This document shows positions 18,864 through 27,004 of a DNA stretch of 64,000 bases, piece after piece. The translations under genes and the position numbers were made by a program. The DNA is from Methylobacterium sp. J-048. Lineage in GTDB: Bacteria; Pseudomonadota; Alphaproteobacteria; Rhizobiales; Beijerinckiaceae. Location: positions 1-64,000 of the forward strand of contig NZ_JAKSYL010000227.1 of assembly GCF_022829515.1 (NCBI RefSeq), in the 5' to 3' direction. Numbering within the stretch: the first letter of the stretch is position 1; every line of letters begins with the position of its first letter. Below the pieces are notes generated by a model. That model was given only the letters and a program-made list of their open reading frames with translations, searched no databases and was not told where the DNA came from.

Positions 18864-19784
18864 ATGGATCAATCGAGCGTCACGTTGGAGCGGATGCGCA
18901 GCTTCGTCCGCGTGGTCGAGCGCGGCAGCCTGTCGGCCGTGGCGCGCGAGCAGGGCGTCGGTCAATCGACCGTCAGCCGGCACGTGGCCGAGCTCGAAGC
19001 CGCCCTCGGGGCCACCCTGCTGAACCGGACCACGCGGCGGGTCACCCTGACGGACGAGGGCCAGCGCTTTCACGCGGAGGCGCGTACCATCCTGCGGTTG
19101 GTCGACGAGGCCACGGACGGCGTCCGGAACGCGGGCGGCGGCCTGACCGGCACGGTGCGCGTGTCATGCACGGCGGCCCTGGGCGTTCGCCACGTCTGCC
19201 GGGCGTTGTTCGCAGTCCAGGATCGCTATCCGGGAATCAGCGTCGATCTCAGCCTCACCGATGAGCGCATTGACCTGGTGCGCGAGGCGATGGATGTGGC
19301 GATCCGGCTCGGCCCGCTGGCGGAGAGCAGCCTGCAGCGCAAGGCCGTCGGTCGCTCGCGTCGGATCCTGGTGGCGTCGCGGCGCTATCTCGCGGAACAC
19401 GGCCGGCCCGAGAAACCGGACGACCTAGTGCGGCATCCGGCGATCCGCATGAGCAACGTTGCCGGCAGCGACACGCTGTGCCTGTACGGGCCGGACGGCG
19501 CGACATCCCGCATCCCGGTGGACGGCCGCCTGCTGGTCGATCACGGCTTGGCCGCCCGCGAGGCCCTGGCGCAGGGGCGCGGCATCGCGGCCGCTCATAT
19601 CTGGCTCGTCGACGATCTGCTGGCGGCGGGCGCGATCGAGCAGGTCCTGCCGGACTACGCGCCCGAGCCCGTCCCGCTCTCGATCCTGGTCGTGCCCGGC
19701 CGCATCCGCATCCGGCGCGTCCGGCTCGTCGTGGATGCCCTGGCGGCAGCGCTGACGGAGCTTCCCGGCATCGCCGGGCCGTGA
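18864..19784 (+). CDS. LysR family transcriptional regulator
   Basis: A 306-residue LTTR. The winged helix is at residues 7-65 (MRSFVRVVERGSLSAVAREQ, GQSTVSRHVAELEAALG, LLNRTTRRVTLTDEG). The periplasmic-binding-like effector domain follows from about residue 93 (GTVRVSCTAALGVRHVCR). It is divergent from the flavodoxin-fold reductase, its probable target; quinone or electrophile sensing would fit but is inference. It is convergent with rimM, with 34 bases between. Confidence 0.93.
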   Translation: MDQSSVTLERMRSFVRVVERGSLSAVAREQGVGQSTVSRHVAELEAALGATLLNRTTRRVTLTDEGQRFHAEARTILRLVDEATDGVRNAGGGLTGTVRVSCTAALGVRHVCRALFAVQDRYPGISVDLSLTDERIDLVREAMDVAIRLGPLAESSLQRKAVGRSRRILVASRRYLAEHGRPEKPDDLVRHPAIRMSNVAGSDTLCLYGPDGATSRIPVDGRLLVDHGLAAREALAQGRGIAAAHIWLVDDLLAAGAIEQVLPDYAPEPVPLSILVVPGRIRIRRVRLVVDALAAALTELPGIAGP

Positions 19785-19818
19785 GCCGGACGGTCACACC
19801 CGCGCTGGGACAGGGGTG

Positions 19819-20514
19819 TCAGCCCGGATCGTCGGCGGGCTTCTCGCCGACCGGCGCGAAGAAATCCTCCGGCAGGACCACGGTGACGCGCCGCTGAGGG
19901 AGGTCCAGGACCGGCACGAAGGCCTTGGTGAAGGGCAGGAGCGCCGTGGCGCCGCCCGCGACGGGGCGGAGCTCGAGGAGGTCGCCGCCGCCGTAATTCG
20001 GCACCGCCACGACCGTGCCGACGACGGTCCCGGCCTCGTCCATCGCGGTGGCCCCGACCAGGTCGGCCGCGTAGACCTCGTCGTCATCCTCGGGCTCCGC
20101 CAGGCGGTCGCGGGGGACGAACAAGGCGACGCGGTTGAGCGTCTCGGCGGCGCTGCGGCTGCCGATATCCTTGACCCTGGCGACCAGGATGTCGGGGGAG
20201 GAACCAGGGGCAGTGCGCACGCCCGACAGGGTCAGCGTCCGACCGTCGGAGGTCAGGAGCGGGCTGTAGCCGGCGATCGCCAACGGATCGCCGGTGTGGG
20301 ATTTGAGCCGGATCTCGCCGTTGAGCCCGTGCGCGCGCCCGAACTCGCCTAGGAGGACGAGGTTCGGGTCGGACGGCAAAGGCGGCACCACCGGCTTCGG
20401 GGCCGGTGCCTTGGACGATGTCGCGGCCTCGGGCGCGATGGCACCGATCGCCGTGCCGGCGCGGCCGCGGCGACCGCCGTCGCGGGAGAATGAACCTGCG
20501 GGGCGGCGCGCCAT
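19819..20514 (-). CDS. rimM: Ribosome maturation factor
   Basis: A 231-residue 30S assembly factor. After a 50-residue Pro/Ala-rich N-terminal extension comes VLLGEFGRAHGLNGEIRLKSHTGDP, the RimM N-domain, and then a PRC-barrel domain (EVYAADLVGATAMDEAGTVVGTVVAVPNYGGGDLLEL, ending VVLPEDFF). It binds S19 and helps head-domain maturation. The first ATG is kept, but the extension is low-complexity, and an internal start cannot be excluded. It lies 12 bases after rpsP in the same direction. Confidence 0.94.
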   Translation of the reverse strand: MARRPAGSFSRDGGRRGRAGTAIGAIAPEAATSSKAPAPKPVVPPLPSDPNLVLLGEFGRAHGLNGEIRLKSHTGDPLAIAGYSPLLTSDGRTLTLSGVRTAPGSSPDILVARVKDIGSRSAAETLNRVALFVPRDRLAEPEDDDEVYAADLVGATAMDEAGTVVGTVVAVPNYGGGDLLELRPVAGGATALLPFTKAFVPVLDLPQRRVTVVLPEDFFAPVGEKPADDPG

Positions 20515-20526
20515 GGCGGGGCCGCC

Positions 20527-20889
20527 TTACGCCGCAGCGTCCTCAGCGGGCGCGGCGGCCTTCTCGGCGCGCTTGGTCGCACGCTCCTTGGCCTTCTCGC
20601 CGGGCTCGGCCTTCTGCGGGTTGTTGCGCGTCGGACGCTTGGCGAGGCCAGCCTGGTCGAGGAAGCGCAGGACCCGGTCGGTCGGCTGCGCGCCCTTGGC
20701 GAGCCAGCCCTGGATCTTCTCGGCGTCGAGCTGGATCCGGGCCGGATCGTCCTTGGGCTTCATCGGGTCGTAGGCGCCGACCTTGTCGATGAAGCGGCCA
20801 TCGCGGGGGGCGCGGGCGTCGGCGACGACGATGCGGTAGTACGGACGCTTCTTGGCGCCACCGCGCGTGAGACGGATCTTCAGGGCCAT
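20527..20889 (-). CDS. rpsP: 30S ribosomal protein S16
   Basis: A 120-residue S16. MALKIRLTRGGAKKRPYYRI and GRFIDKVGAYDPMKP are conserved through bacteria. The C-terminal 40 residues are an Ala/Lys/Glu-rich tail, usual in Rhizobiales. The start is the ATG at 20889; an in-frame extension to 20928 lacks conservation. It follows the chorismate mutase stop by four bases and is followed by rimM, a translation-linked operon. Confidence 0.97.
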   Translation of the reverse strand: MALKIRLTRGGAKKRPYYRIVVADARAPRDGRFIDKVGAYDPMKPKDDPARIQLDAEKIQGWLAKGAQPTDRVLRFLDQAGLAKRPTRNNPQKAEPGEKAKERATKRAEKAAAPAEDAAA

Positions 20890-20893
20890 TGTC

Positions 20894-21229
20894 TTAGGAC
20901 TTTCTCTGTTCTTCGACCGACGGCGCATGGTTGGCCGCGATCGTCTGGTGGTGCCGAATCACTTCCTTGACCACGAAGGCCAAAAACTTCTCGGCGAAAT
21001 CGGGGTCGAGCTTGGCGTCGACCGCGAGCTTGCGGAGCCGGGCGACCTGACGGGCCTCCCGGTCCGGATCGGAAGGGGGGATCCCCTTTCGGGCCTTGAG
21101 CTCGCCGACCCGCTGCGTGCAGCGGAAGCGCTCGGCGAGCAGATGGATCAGCGCCGCATCGAAATTGTCGATGCTGTCGCGCAGGCGCGCGAGTTCGGGA
21201 TCGACCGCCTGGGCCGCCAGCACGCTCAT
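20894..21229 (-). CDS. Chorismate mutase, AroQ class
   Basis: A 111-residue all-helical chorismate mutase that converts chorismate to prephenate for Phe and Tyr synthesis. Typical signs: LARLRDSIDNFDAALIHLLAERF (helix 1 with the active-site Arg), VGELKARKGIPPSDPDREARQ, and FAEKFLAFVVKEVIRHHQ. Its ATG overlaps the ffh stop as ATGA at 21226-21229, so translation is coupled to ffh. The location between ffh and rpsP looks odd metabolically, but I know it as a recurrent Rhizobiales arrangement. Confidence 0.93.
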   Translation of the reverse strand: MSVLAAQAVDPELARLRDSIDNFDAALIHLLAERFRCTQRVGELKARKGIPPSDPDREARQVARLRKLAVDAKLDPDFAEKFLAFVVKEVIRHHQTIAANHAPSVEEQRKS

Positions 21230-22785
21230 TTCTTCTTCCCCGGCATGAAGCCGCCGAGGCCGGGCAGCTTCGGACCGCCGAGGCCCGGAAGCCCCGGCAT
21301 CTTCGGCATGCCACCCAATCCGCCCCCGCCCAGGCCCGGCGGCATCGGCGGCAGCTTGCCGCCGAACTGTTTTTCGAGTTGGGCGATCTGCTCCGGGGTC
21401 GGCTCGGGCATGCCGGGCGGCAGGCCGCCCATCCCGCCGCCGCCGAGCCCGAACATCGAGCCGAGCGCCTGCCCGATGCCGCGCTTGCCCGAGCCCATCG
21501 CCTTCATCATGTCGGCCATGGTCCGGTGCATCTTCAGGAGCTTGTTGATCTCCGAGACGTCGACGCCCGAGCCCGCCGCGATGCGCTTCTTGCGGGAGTT
21601 CTTCAGCAGGTCCGGGTTCTTGCGCTCGTGCGGGGTCATCGACGAGATGATCGCCCGCTGGCGCTTGAACATCTTCTCGTCGAGTTTGGCGCCCTCGACC
21701 TGCTTCTTCATCGCGCCCATGCCGGGCAGCATGCCCATCAGCCCGCCGATGCCGCCCATCTTCTCCATCTGGGCGAGCTGCATGGACAAGTCTTCGAGAT
21801 CGAACTTGCCCTTGCGCATCTTCTCCGCGGTGCGGAGCGCCTGCTCGTGGTCGATGGTCTCGGCGGCCTTCTCGACCAGGGAGACGATGTCGCCCATGCC
21901 GAGGATGCGGTTGGCAACGCGGGCCGGGTGGAACTCCTCCAGCGCGTCGACCTTCTCGCCGGTGCCGACGAGCTTGATCGGCTTGCCGGTGACGGCGCGC
22001 ATCGAGAGCGCCGCGCCGCCGCGGGAATCGCCGTCCATGCGGGTGAGCACGATACCGGTGACGCCGAGGCGTTCGTCGAAGGCCCGGGCGGTGTTGACCG
22101 CGTCCTGGCCGGTCAGCGCGTCGGCGACCAGCAGCACCTCGTGGGGCCGGGTCGCGGCCTTCACCTCGGCCGCCTCGACCATCAGGGCCTCGTCGACCGT
22201 GGTGCGGCCGGCGGTGTCGAGCATCACCACGTCGAAGCCGCCGAGCCGGGCCGCTTCCATGGCGCGCTTGGCGATCTGCACCGCCGACTGGCCGGCCACG
22301 ATCGGCAGGCTCTCGACGCCGACCTGCTTCGCGAGCACCGCGAGCTGCTCCATGGCGGCCGGGCGGCGGGTGTCGAGGGAGGCGAGCAGCACCCGCCGCT
22401 TCTCGCGCTCCGACAGGCGCCGGGCGATCTTGGCGGTGGTGGTCGTCTTGCCCGAGCCCTGGAGGCCGACCATCAGGATCGGCACTGGAGCGGGGGCGTT
22501 GAGGTCGATCACCTCGGCATCGGTGCCGAGCATCGCCACCAGCTCGTCGTTGACGATCTTGACGACCATCTGGCCGGGGGTGACCGACTTGAGCACGACG
22601 GCGCCGACCGCCTTCTCCTTCACCCGGTCGGTGAAGCCGCGCACGACCTCCAGGGCGACGTCGGCTTCCAGCAGGGCGCGGCGGACCTCGCGCATCGCCG
22701 CGGTGACGTCGGCTTCGGTCAGGGCGCCCCGGCGGGTGAGCCCCGAGAGGATGCCGGAGAGACGGTCGGACAGGCCTTCGAACAT
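21226..22785 (-). CDS. ffh: Signal recognition particle protein Ffh
   Basis: A 519-residue SRP54 GTPase. N domain MFEGLSDRLSGILSGLTRRG; G domain with GLQGSGKTTT (P-loop), DTAGRT and TRMDGDSRGGAALS; C-terminal methionine-rich M domain (MEKMGGIGGLMGMLPGMGAMK), then a Gly/Met/Pro-rich tail ending PGKKK. It binds 4.5S RNA and signal sequences for cotranslational delivery to FtsY. It leads into chorismate mutase by a four-base overlap. The gene's 4.5S RNA is not in this window. Confidence 0.98.
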   Translation of the reverse strand: MFEGLSDRLSGILSGLTRRGALTEADVTAAMREVRRALLEADVALEVVRGFTDRVKEKAVGAVVLKSVTPGQMVVKIVNDELVAMLGTDAEVIDLNAPAPVPILMVGLQGSGKTTTTAKIARRLSEREKRRVLLASLDTRRPAAMEQLAVLAKQVGVESLPIVAGQSAVQIAKRAMEAARLGGFDVVMLDTAGRTTVDEALMVEAAEVKAATRPHEVLLVADALTGQDAVNTARAFDERLGVTGIVLTRMDGDSRGGAALSMRAVTGKPIKLVGTGEKVDALEEFHPARVANRILGMGDIVSLVEKAAETIDHEQALRTAEKMRKGKFDLEDLSMQLAQMEKMGGIGGLMGMLPGMGAMKKQVEGAKLDEKMFKRQRAIISSMTPHERKNPDLLKNSRKKRIAAGSGVDVSEINKLLKMHRTMADMMKAMGSGKRGIGQALGSMFGLGGGGMGGLPPGMPEPTPEQIAQLEKQFGGKLPPMPPGLGGGGLGGMPKMPGLPGLGGPKLPGLGGFMPGKKK

Positions 22786-22803
22786 GGTTTTTCGGACCCG
22801 CGC

Positions 22804-23031
22804 TTACTGTTCGAGCCCGGCGCGCTCGACGCGGCGCGCCTGCAGGGCGGCCTCGAAGCTGCGCACGGCGCTCGCGAACTTGTCCCGGCAATCCGGATTG
22901 CAGAAGCCGACCACGGCGCCGTTATAGAGCGTCAGCGAATCGGCCGAGATCGGCTTGCCCGACCAGGGGCAAGTCTCGTTGATCGCGTCCGCAATGTTCA
23001 ATGCGGCTTGGGTCACGGCGACTTGGGGCAT
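22804..23031 (-). CDS. Small YHS-like protein
   Basis: A 75-residue protein. CPWSGKPISADSLTLYNGAV followed by GFCNPDCRDKF resembles a YHS-type metal-binding fold, with cysteine pairs CPW and CNPDC. No reaction can be assigned. The start is ATG at 23031; sixteen upstream in-frame codons are not conserved-looking. It lies 18 bases before ffh in the same direction, so may be cotranscribed. Confidence 0.75.
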   Translation of the reverse strand: MPQVAVTQAALNIADAINETCPWSGKPISADSLTLYNGAVVGFCNPDCRDKFASAVRSFEAALQARRVERAGLEQ

Positions 23032-23325
23032 GCAAAGGCCTCGACCGGCGGATTCCGGCGCGGCGGATCGGCCCAACACAGATCGCGCCCGAGGGCGCGG
23101 ACGCGCTGTCGGGCGTTGACCTCCGGTCTCGGGGACCGGTCGGCTTCGTGTCGAGGCGATCTGCTACGGATCGGAGGCGCGGGGGTAGCGGCAGCGGCCG
23201 CGAAAGTCAATTTTCGGTGTCCTCGCCCGGGAACTACCTCAGGGTTGAAGCCGCCCATTAACTTTTACGGATCGTTAAGCATGTTGGGACTCTGATCGGG
23301 CAGCACCCGTTCAGGACGACCGCCG

Positions 23326-23955
23326 ATGTCGGAACCCGCCCGCACCTTGCCGCCGCACGAGATCGGCAGCCGAATCGCCCCCGGCCCCTTGCGGGACTGG
23401 CTCGCGACGATGAAGACCCACAGCCCGGCCGAGCCGCGCGGCGACGACCGCCCGCAAGAGGCCGCGCCGGAGATCCAGGCCCCCCGCGGTGCCGAGGCGG
23501 CGTGGTCGCCCCGGCTGGTGGCTCAGCCCGACGGGGTCGGCGCGGTCGCGGAGGATGCGGACGTGTCCGAGCTGATGGCCGAGAACATGATGCTCAAGGC
23601 CAAGCTGCGGCTGGAGGCCGAGCGTCAGGACGAGCTGCAGGCGATCCTGGCCGAGGAGATGCGGGCGCTCCGGGAGCACATCCGCGAGGAGATCGGCTCG
23701 ATCGAGGATCTGCGCGCCGAGCAGGAAGAAGTCCGCGCCGAGCGCGAGGAGTTCCGGAACGAGCGCGAGCGGTTCCGCCAGGAGCGCGAGCACATGCGGG
23801 CCGAGCGCGACCGGGCCGTCGCCGAGCGCGATGGGCTGCGGGCCGAGCGCCACGCCATCGCGGCCGAGCGCGATGCCCTGCGCGAGGAGCGCGACCTGTG
23901 GCGGGCGCGGACCGAGGCCCTGGCCCAGCCGCTGTTCCAGGCGCCGAAGCGCTGA
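23326..23955 (+). CDS. Coiled-coil protein of unknown function
   Basis: A 209-residue protein with no recognised family. Residues 1-80 are Pro/Ala-rich and probably disordered. Residues about 83-195 form one long charged helix with a seven-residue register: RAERDRA, VAERDGL, RAERHAI, AAERDAL, REERDLW, preceded by similar units. No membrane segment or signal. The heptad array suggests oligomerisation or a spacer rod. Start is the first ATG, with no strong ribosome site. Convergent with the micro-ORF transcript at 23967-24133. Confidence 0.75.
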   Translation: MSEPARTLPPHEIGSRIAPGPLRDWLATMKTHSPAEPRGDDRPQEAAPEIQAPRGAEAAWSPRLVAQPDGVGAVAEDADVSELMAENMMLKAKLRLEAERQDELQAILAEEMRALREHIREEIGSIEDLRAEQEEVRAEREEFRNERERFRQEREHMRAERDRAVAERDGLRAERHAIAAERDALREERDLWRARTEALAQPLFQAPKR

Positions 23956-23966
23956 ACATTCAAGGC

Positions 23967-24003
23967 TTAAAAAGCCGAAGGGCCACCCGTGAGGGTGGCC
24001 CTT
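23967..24003 (-). terminator. Rho-independent terminator for the leftward micro-ORF
   Basis: On the minus strand the stem GGGCCACCC (loop TCAC) GGGTGGCCC is followed by TTCGGCTTTTT, a GC stem with a U-tract, 58 bases after the micro-ORF stop. On the plus strand the same hairpin lies 22 bases after the coiled-coil gene but lacks a T-run there. It may serve both. Confidence 0.75.
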
Positions 24004-24061
24004 CCATTGCCGAACCGTCATGTCCGGCGGAACTGTCCCGAAATCGGGGCTCAGACGCGTC

Positions 24062-24133
24062 TTAGATCGACGCGCCGGAGGCGACGGTCCAGGTCCGGTA
24101 AGCCGAGACTGACGGCTGATGACAATGAGACAC
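24062..24133 (-). CDS. 23-residue micro-ORF with an extended Shine-Dalgarno
   Basis: GTG at 24133 opens a 23-codon frame (begins MSHCHQPSVSAYRTW) ending TAA at 24062. One base upstream of the GTG ends AAAGGAGGTGATCC (24135-24148 on the plus strand), complementary to the whole 3' end of 16S rRNA, with the GGAGG core seven bases from the start. A terminator follows 58 bases after the stop, giving a self-contained transcription unit of about 200-250 bases between two genes. No larger frame fits this ribosome site. The peptide has a CH pair and a central Tyr-Arg-Thr-Trp. It may be a leader peptide, a small regulatory RNA with a translated part, or a microprotein. Confidence 0.6.
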   Translation of the reverse strand: MSHCHQPSVSAYRTWTVASGASI

Positions 24134-24307
24134 TGGATCACCTCCTTTCGTTCGTTGCGGGTGAAGCGAAGGTAGGTGGCTCCGGCCCGCTTGTGAAGCC
24201 CCGTGGCTGCGCCCGTTTGTCCTCCCCGTGCCGGCGCCCGCACCCGTGCTTCCCCGCCCCGGCTGTCGGGCGTATGACCGGCGCACCGAGGTCAGCCCGA
24301 ACCCCCT

Positions 24308-25396
24308 TTGAACGCCCCCGTCACCTCCCTGCCGCGTCAGCCCGAGGATGCCGCCCTCGACCCGGAGGCCATGCGCCAGCCGCTCGGCAACGCGTGGTAC
24401 TGCGTCGGCCAGTCCCGCAGCCTCGGCCGCACTGGGCTTCGCGCCGTGGAGCTGAACGGTGAGCAGATCGTGCTGGGCCGCGCTCCCGACGGCACCCCGT
24501 TCGCGCTCCGCGACCGTTGCCCGCATCGCGGCATGGCGCTGTCCAAGGGCCGCTTCGACGGCGATACGCTGATGTGCCCGTTCCACGGCTGGCGCTTCGG
24601 CACGGATGGGCGCTGCCGCGACGTGCCGACGCTGTCCGAGCATGACGCCGCGGATTTCTCCCGCATCCAGGTCCAGCGCTTTCCCGTTCAGGAGAGCGCC
24701 GGCTTTTTGTGGGTGAACCCGCATCTCGGGCCCGCGGCCGGCGCGGTGCCGGCGGTGCCGGAGCTGGATTTCGAGCCGGCCGGGTCTCTCGTTGTCGAAC
24801 TCGTGGTCGAGGCCTCCTACGATCTCACCACCTTGAGCCTGGTCGATCCCGGCCACGTCGCCTTCGTGCATGACAGCTGGTGGTTCCGGCCCTCGAAGCA
24901 GCTGCGCGAGAAGGTGAAGACGTTTCAGCCGGTGCCGCACGGCTTCGTCATGACCAGCCACGCCACCACGACGAGTTCGCCGGTCTACCGCCTGCTGGGC
25001 GGCGTGCCCGAGGTCGAGATCGAGTTCCGCCTGCCCGGCGTGCGCCTGGAGCGCATCCGCGCCGGCGAGAAGCGCGTGGCCAACTACACCTTCGCGACGC
25101 CGCTGACGCCGGACCGCACCCTGCTCACCAACGCCCTCTACTGGAGCATGCCGGCGCTGAACCTGCTCAAGCCCATCGCCCGCCCGCTAATGCGCCAGTT
25201 CCTGACCCAGGACCAGCAGGTGCTCCAGCACGCCCAGGACGGCCTGGACCGCAAGCCGACCATGGTGCTGTTCGGGCAGGGCGATCTGCCCTCGCAATGG
25301 TATTTCCGGCTCAAGCGCGAGGCCCTGGAATCGGCCCGGGCCGGTCGCGCGTTCGTGAACCCGCTGGAACAGCGCGAACTGCGCTGGCGCTCCTAA
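24308..25396 (+). CDS. Rieske non-heme iron oxygenase, alpha subunit-like
   Basis: A 362-residue ring-hydroxylating or O-demethylating oxygenase. The N-terminal Rieske [2Fe-2S] site is CPHRG (residues about 72-76) and CPFHGW, 19 residues later. The catalytic iron site follows with DPGHVAFVHDSWW, giving two His and upstream Asp. The layout resembles vanillate demethylase oxygenases (VanA type). No reductase gene is adjacent, so electrons come from elsewhere. The frame opens with TTG at 24308; the first ATG is 21 codons inside and would still leave the Rieske domain intact, so start is uncertain. Substrate unknown. Confidence 0.85.
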   Translation: MNAPVTSLPRQPEDAALDPEAMRQPLGNAWYCVGQSRSLGRTGLRAVELNGEQIVLGRAPDGTPFALRDRCPHRGMALSKGRFDGDTLMCPFHGWRFGTDGRCRDVPTLSEHDAADFSRIQVQRFPVQESAGFLWVNPHLGPAAGAVPAVPELDFEPAGSLVVELVVEASYDLTTLSLVDPGHVAFVHDSWWFRPSKQLREKVKTFQPVPHGFVMTSHATTTSSPVYRLLGGVPEVEIEFRLPGVRLERIRAGEKRVANYTFATPLTPDRTLLTNALYWSMPALNLLKPIARPLMRQFLTQDQQVLQHAQDGLDRKPTMVLFGQGDLPSQWYFRLKREALESARAGRAFVNPLEQRELRWRS

Positions 25397-25501
25397 TTTG
25401 TAGGACAGTTATAAGCAACTATTCGAGGCGGTTAACGCATCATTAACCACAATTTGCGCACTCCTATTGGAGAATTACCTCCCTTGAGACGCTGTGCGCC
25501 A

Positions 25502-25738
25502 ATGCCCCGCTTCTTCATCGATCTCCATGACGGTTCCCAGCCGGTCCACGACGAGGTCGGTTTCGACCTGCCGGACCTGCCGGCCGCGCGCGCCAAGGTC
25601 ACCCGGATCATGTCGGCGATCGCCCGCGACATGCTGCCCGATGTCGAGCGCCAGGATTACGTCGCCTGCGTGCGCGACACGGTCGGCAAGGTGGTGTTTC
25701 GCGCGCGCCTGTCCCTCGCCACGGAAGCCGTGGAGTGA
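25502..25738 (+). CDS. DUF6894 family small protein
   Basis: A 78-residue protein beginning MPRFFIDLHDG with DEVGFDLPDLPAARAKVTRIM, the pattern of DUF6894 proteins that are highly duplicated in Methylobacterium and Bradyrhizobium. No function is established. The ATG at 25502 fits the family start; the frame runs upstream without similarity. It stands alone between the Rieske gene and the MBL hydrolase. Confidence 0.8.
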   Translation: MPRFFIDLHDGSQPVHDEVGFDLPDLPAARAKVTRIMSAIARDMLPDVERQDYVACVRDTVGKVVFRARLSLATEAVE

Positions 25739-25814
25739 GGCGAGGACCGACATGAGGCTCCCCGTCGCGGTCGGGGGAGCTTGACCACGGCGCCGTGCCG
25801 GCCATCTCCCCTCC

Positions 25815-26876
25815 ATGAAACGGCGCAGCCTGCTCACGGTCGCGAGTGCGGCCACGGTCATGACGCTCGGCGGCGTCGGCTATGCCGCCCACCGGCGGGG
25901 CAAGAACCCGTATTATCGCGGGCCGAAATCCGACCATTTCGACGGACTGCGGTTCTTCCTGCCGGACCAGGCCACCGACAAATCGCTGCCGGACGTGCTG
26001 CGCTGGCAGGCCAAGCGGCAGCGCGAGCCCTGGCCTAAGAGCTACCCGAGCCCGTTCCCGGCAGACCGGCCGCCCGAGCGCAGCGGCTCGCTGCGCGTCG
26101 TGCTGATAGGCCATGCGAGCTATCTGGTGCAGGTCGCCGGCCGCAACATCCTGATCGATCCGGTCTTCGCCAAGCGCGCCAGCCCGGTCCGGTTCGCCGG
26201 ACCCAAGCGGGTCAACCCGCCGGGGATCGCGCTCGGTGACCTGCCGCCGATCGATGCGGTGCTGATCACCCACAACCACTACGATCATCTCGACGGGCCG
26301 AGCCTCGCCCGGATCTGGCAGGCCCACCAGCCGCTGATCGTGGCGCCGCTCGGCAACGACACGATCCTGCGCAACTACGACGACACGATGCATGTCGAGA
26401 CCCGCGACTGGGGCGAGTCGGTCGATCTCGGCGACGGGCTGGCCGTCCACTTGGTGCCGGCCAACCACTGGTCTGCCCGCGGCGTGAAGGACCGGCGCAT
26501 GGCTTTGTGGTGCGCCTTCGTGATCACCTCGGTCCAGGGTGTCCACTACCATGTCGGCGATACTGGCTTCGGCGACGGCGGCCTGTTCCGCGACATCCGC
26601 GCCCGGTTCGGGGCCCCCCGGCTCGCGACGCTGCCGATCGGCGCCTACGAGCCGCGCTGGTTCATGCAGGCGCAGCACGTGAACCCGGCCGAGGCCGTGG
26701 AGGCGCTCGTACTGCTCGGAGCCGAGCAGGCGCTCGGCCACCATTGGGGCACCTTCCAGCTCACCGACGAGGGCATCGAACGTCCCCCGGAAGCGCTGGC
26801 GGCGGCGCTGGAGGCGCACGGCATCGCGTCCGAGCGGTTCCTGGCGCTGAGGCCCGGCCAGGTCTGGGAGGTCTGA
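25815..26876 (+). CDS. MBL-fold metallohydrolase, NAPE-PLD/UlaG-like
   Basis: A 353-residue beta-lactamase-fold hydrolase. Residues 1-25 are a signal or membrane anchor (RRSLLTVASAATVMTLGGVGYA). The fold begins VVLIGHASYLVQVAGRNILIDPVF; the zinc motif is ITHNHYDHLD, with later ligands in PANHWS, HVGDTGFGDG and LGHHWGTFQLT. This arrangement matches N-acylphosphatidylethanolamine phospholipase D-like and UlaG-like enzymes, so a phospho-diester or lactone substrate in the envelope is possible but not proven. The gene is single. Confidence 0.88.
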   Translation: MKRRSLLTVASAATVMTLGGVGYAAHRRGKNPYYRGPKSDHFDGLRFFLPDQATDKSLPDVLRWQAKRQREPWPKSYPSPFPADRPPERSGSLRVVLIGHASYLVQVAGRNILIDPVFAKRASPVRFAGPKRVNPPGIALGDLPPIDAVLITHNHYDHLDGPSLARIWQAHQPLIVAPLGNDTILRNYDDTMHVETRDWGESVDLGDGLAVHLVPANHWSARGVKDRRMALWCAFVITSVQGVHYHVGDTGFGDGGLFRDIRARFGAPRLATLPIGAYEPRWFMQAQHVNPAEAVEALVLLGAEQALGHHWGTFQLTDEGIERPPEALAAALEAHGIASERFLALRPGQVWEV

Positions 26877-27004
26877 AGCTCCGGATACCGGGAGCCGCAG
26901 CGTTGGGCACGATGCATGCAAGATACCGTATGCAGCCCGCAAGCGACACTTCTCGACGGAAGGGGCGCTGACGGGCCGCGCGTCCCCTTCTGCCGAGAGA
27001 CACG

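Noticed and set aside
20894..22891. A 665-codon frame spanning ffh and the chorismate mutase
   Set aside because: Only its last 111 codons are real (chorismate mutase); the rest is the wrong frame of ffh.
24135..24150. GGATCACCTCCTTTCG, identical to the 3' end of 16S rRNA
   Set aside because: No other 16S sequence surrounds it; it is better read on the other strand as the extended ribosome site of the micro-ORF.
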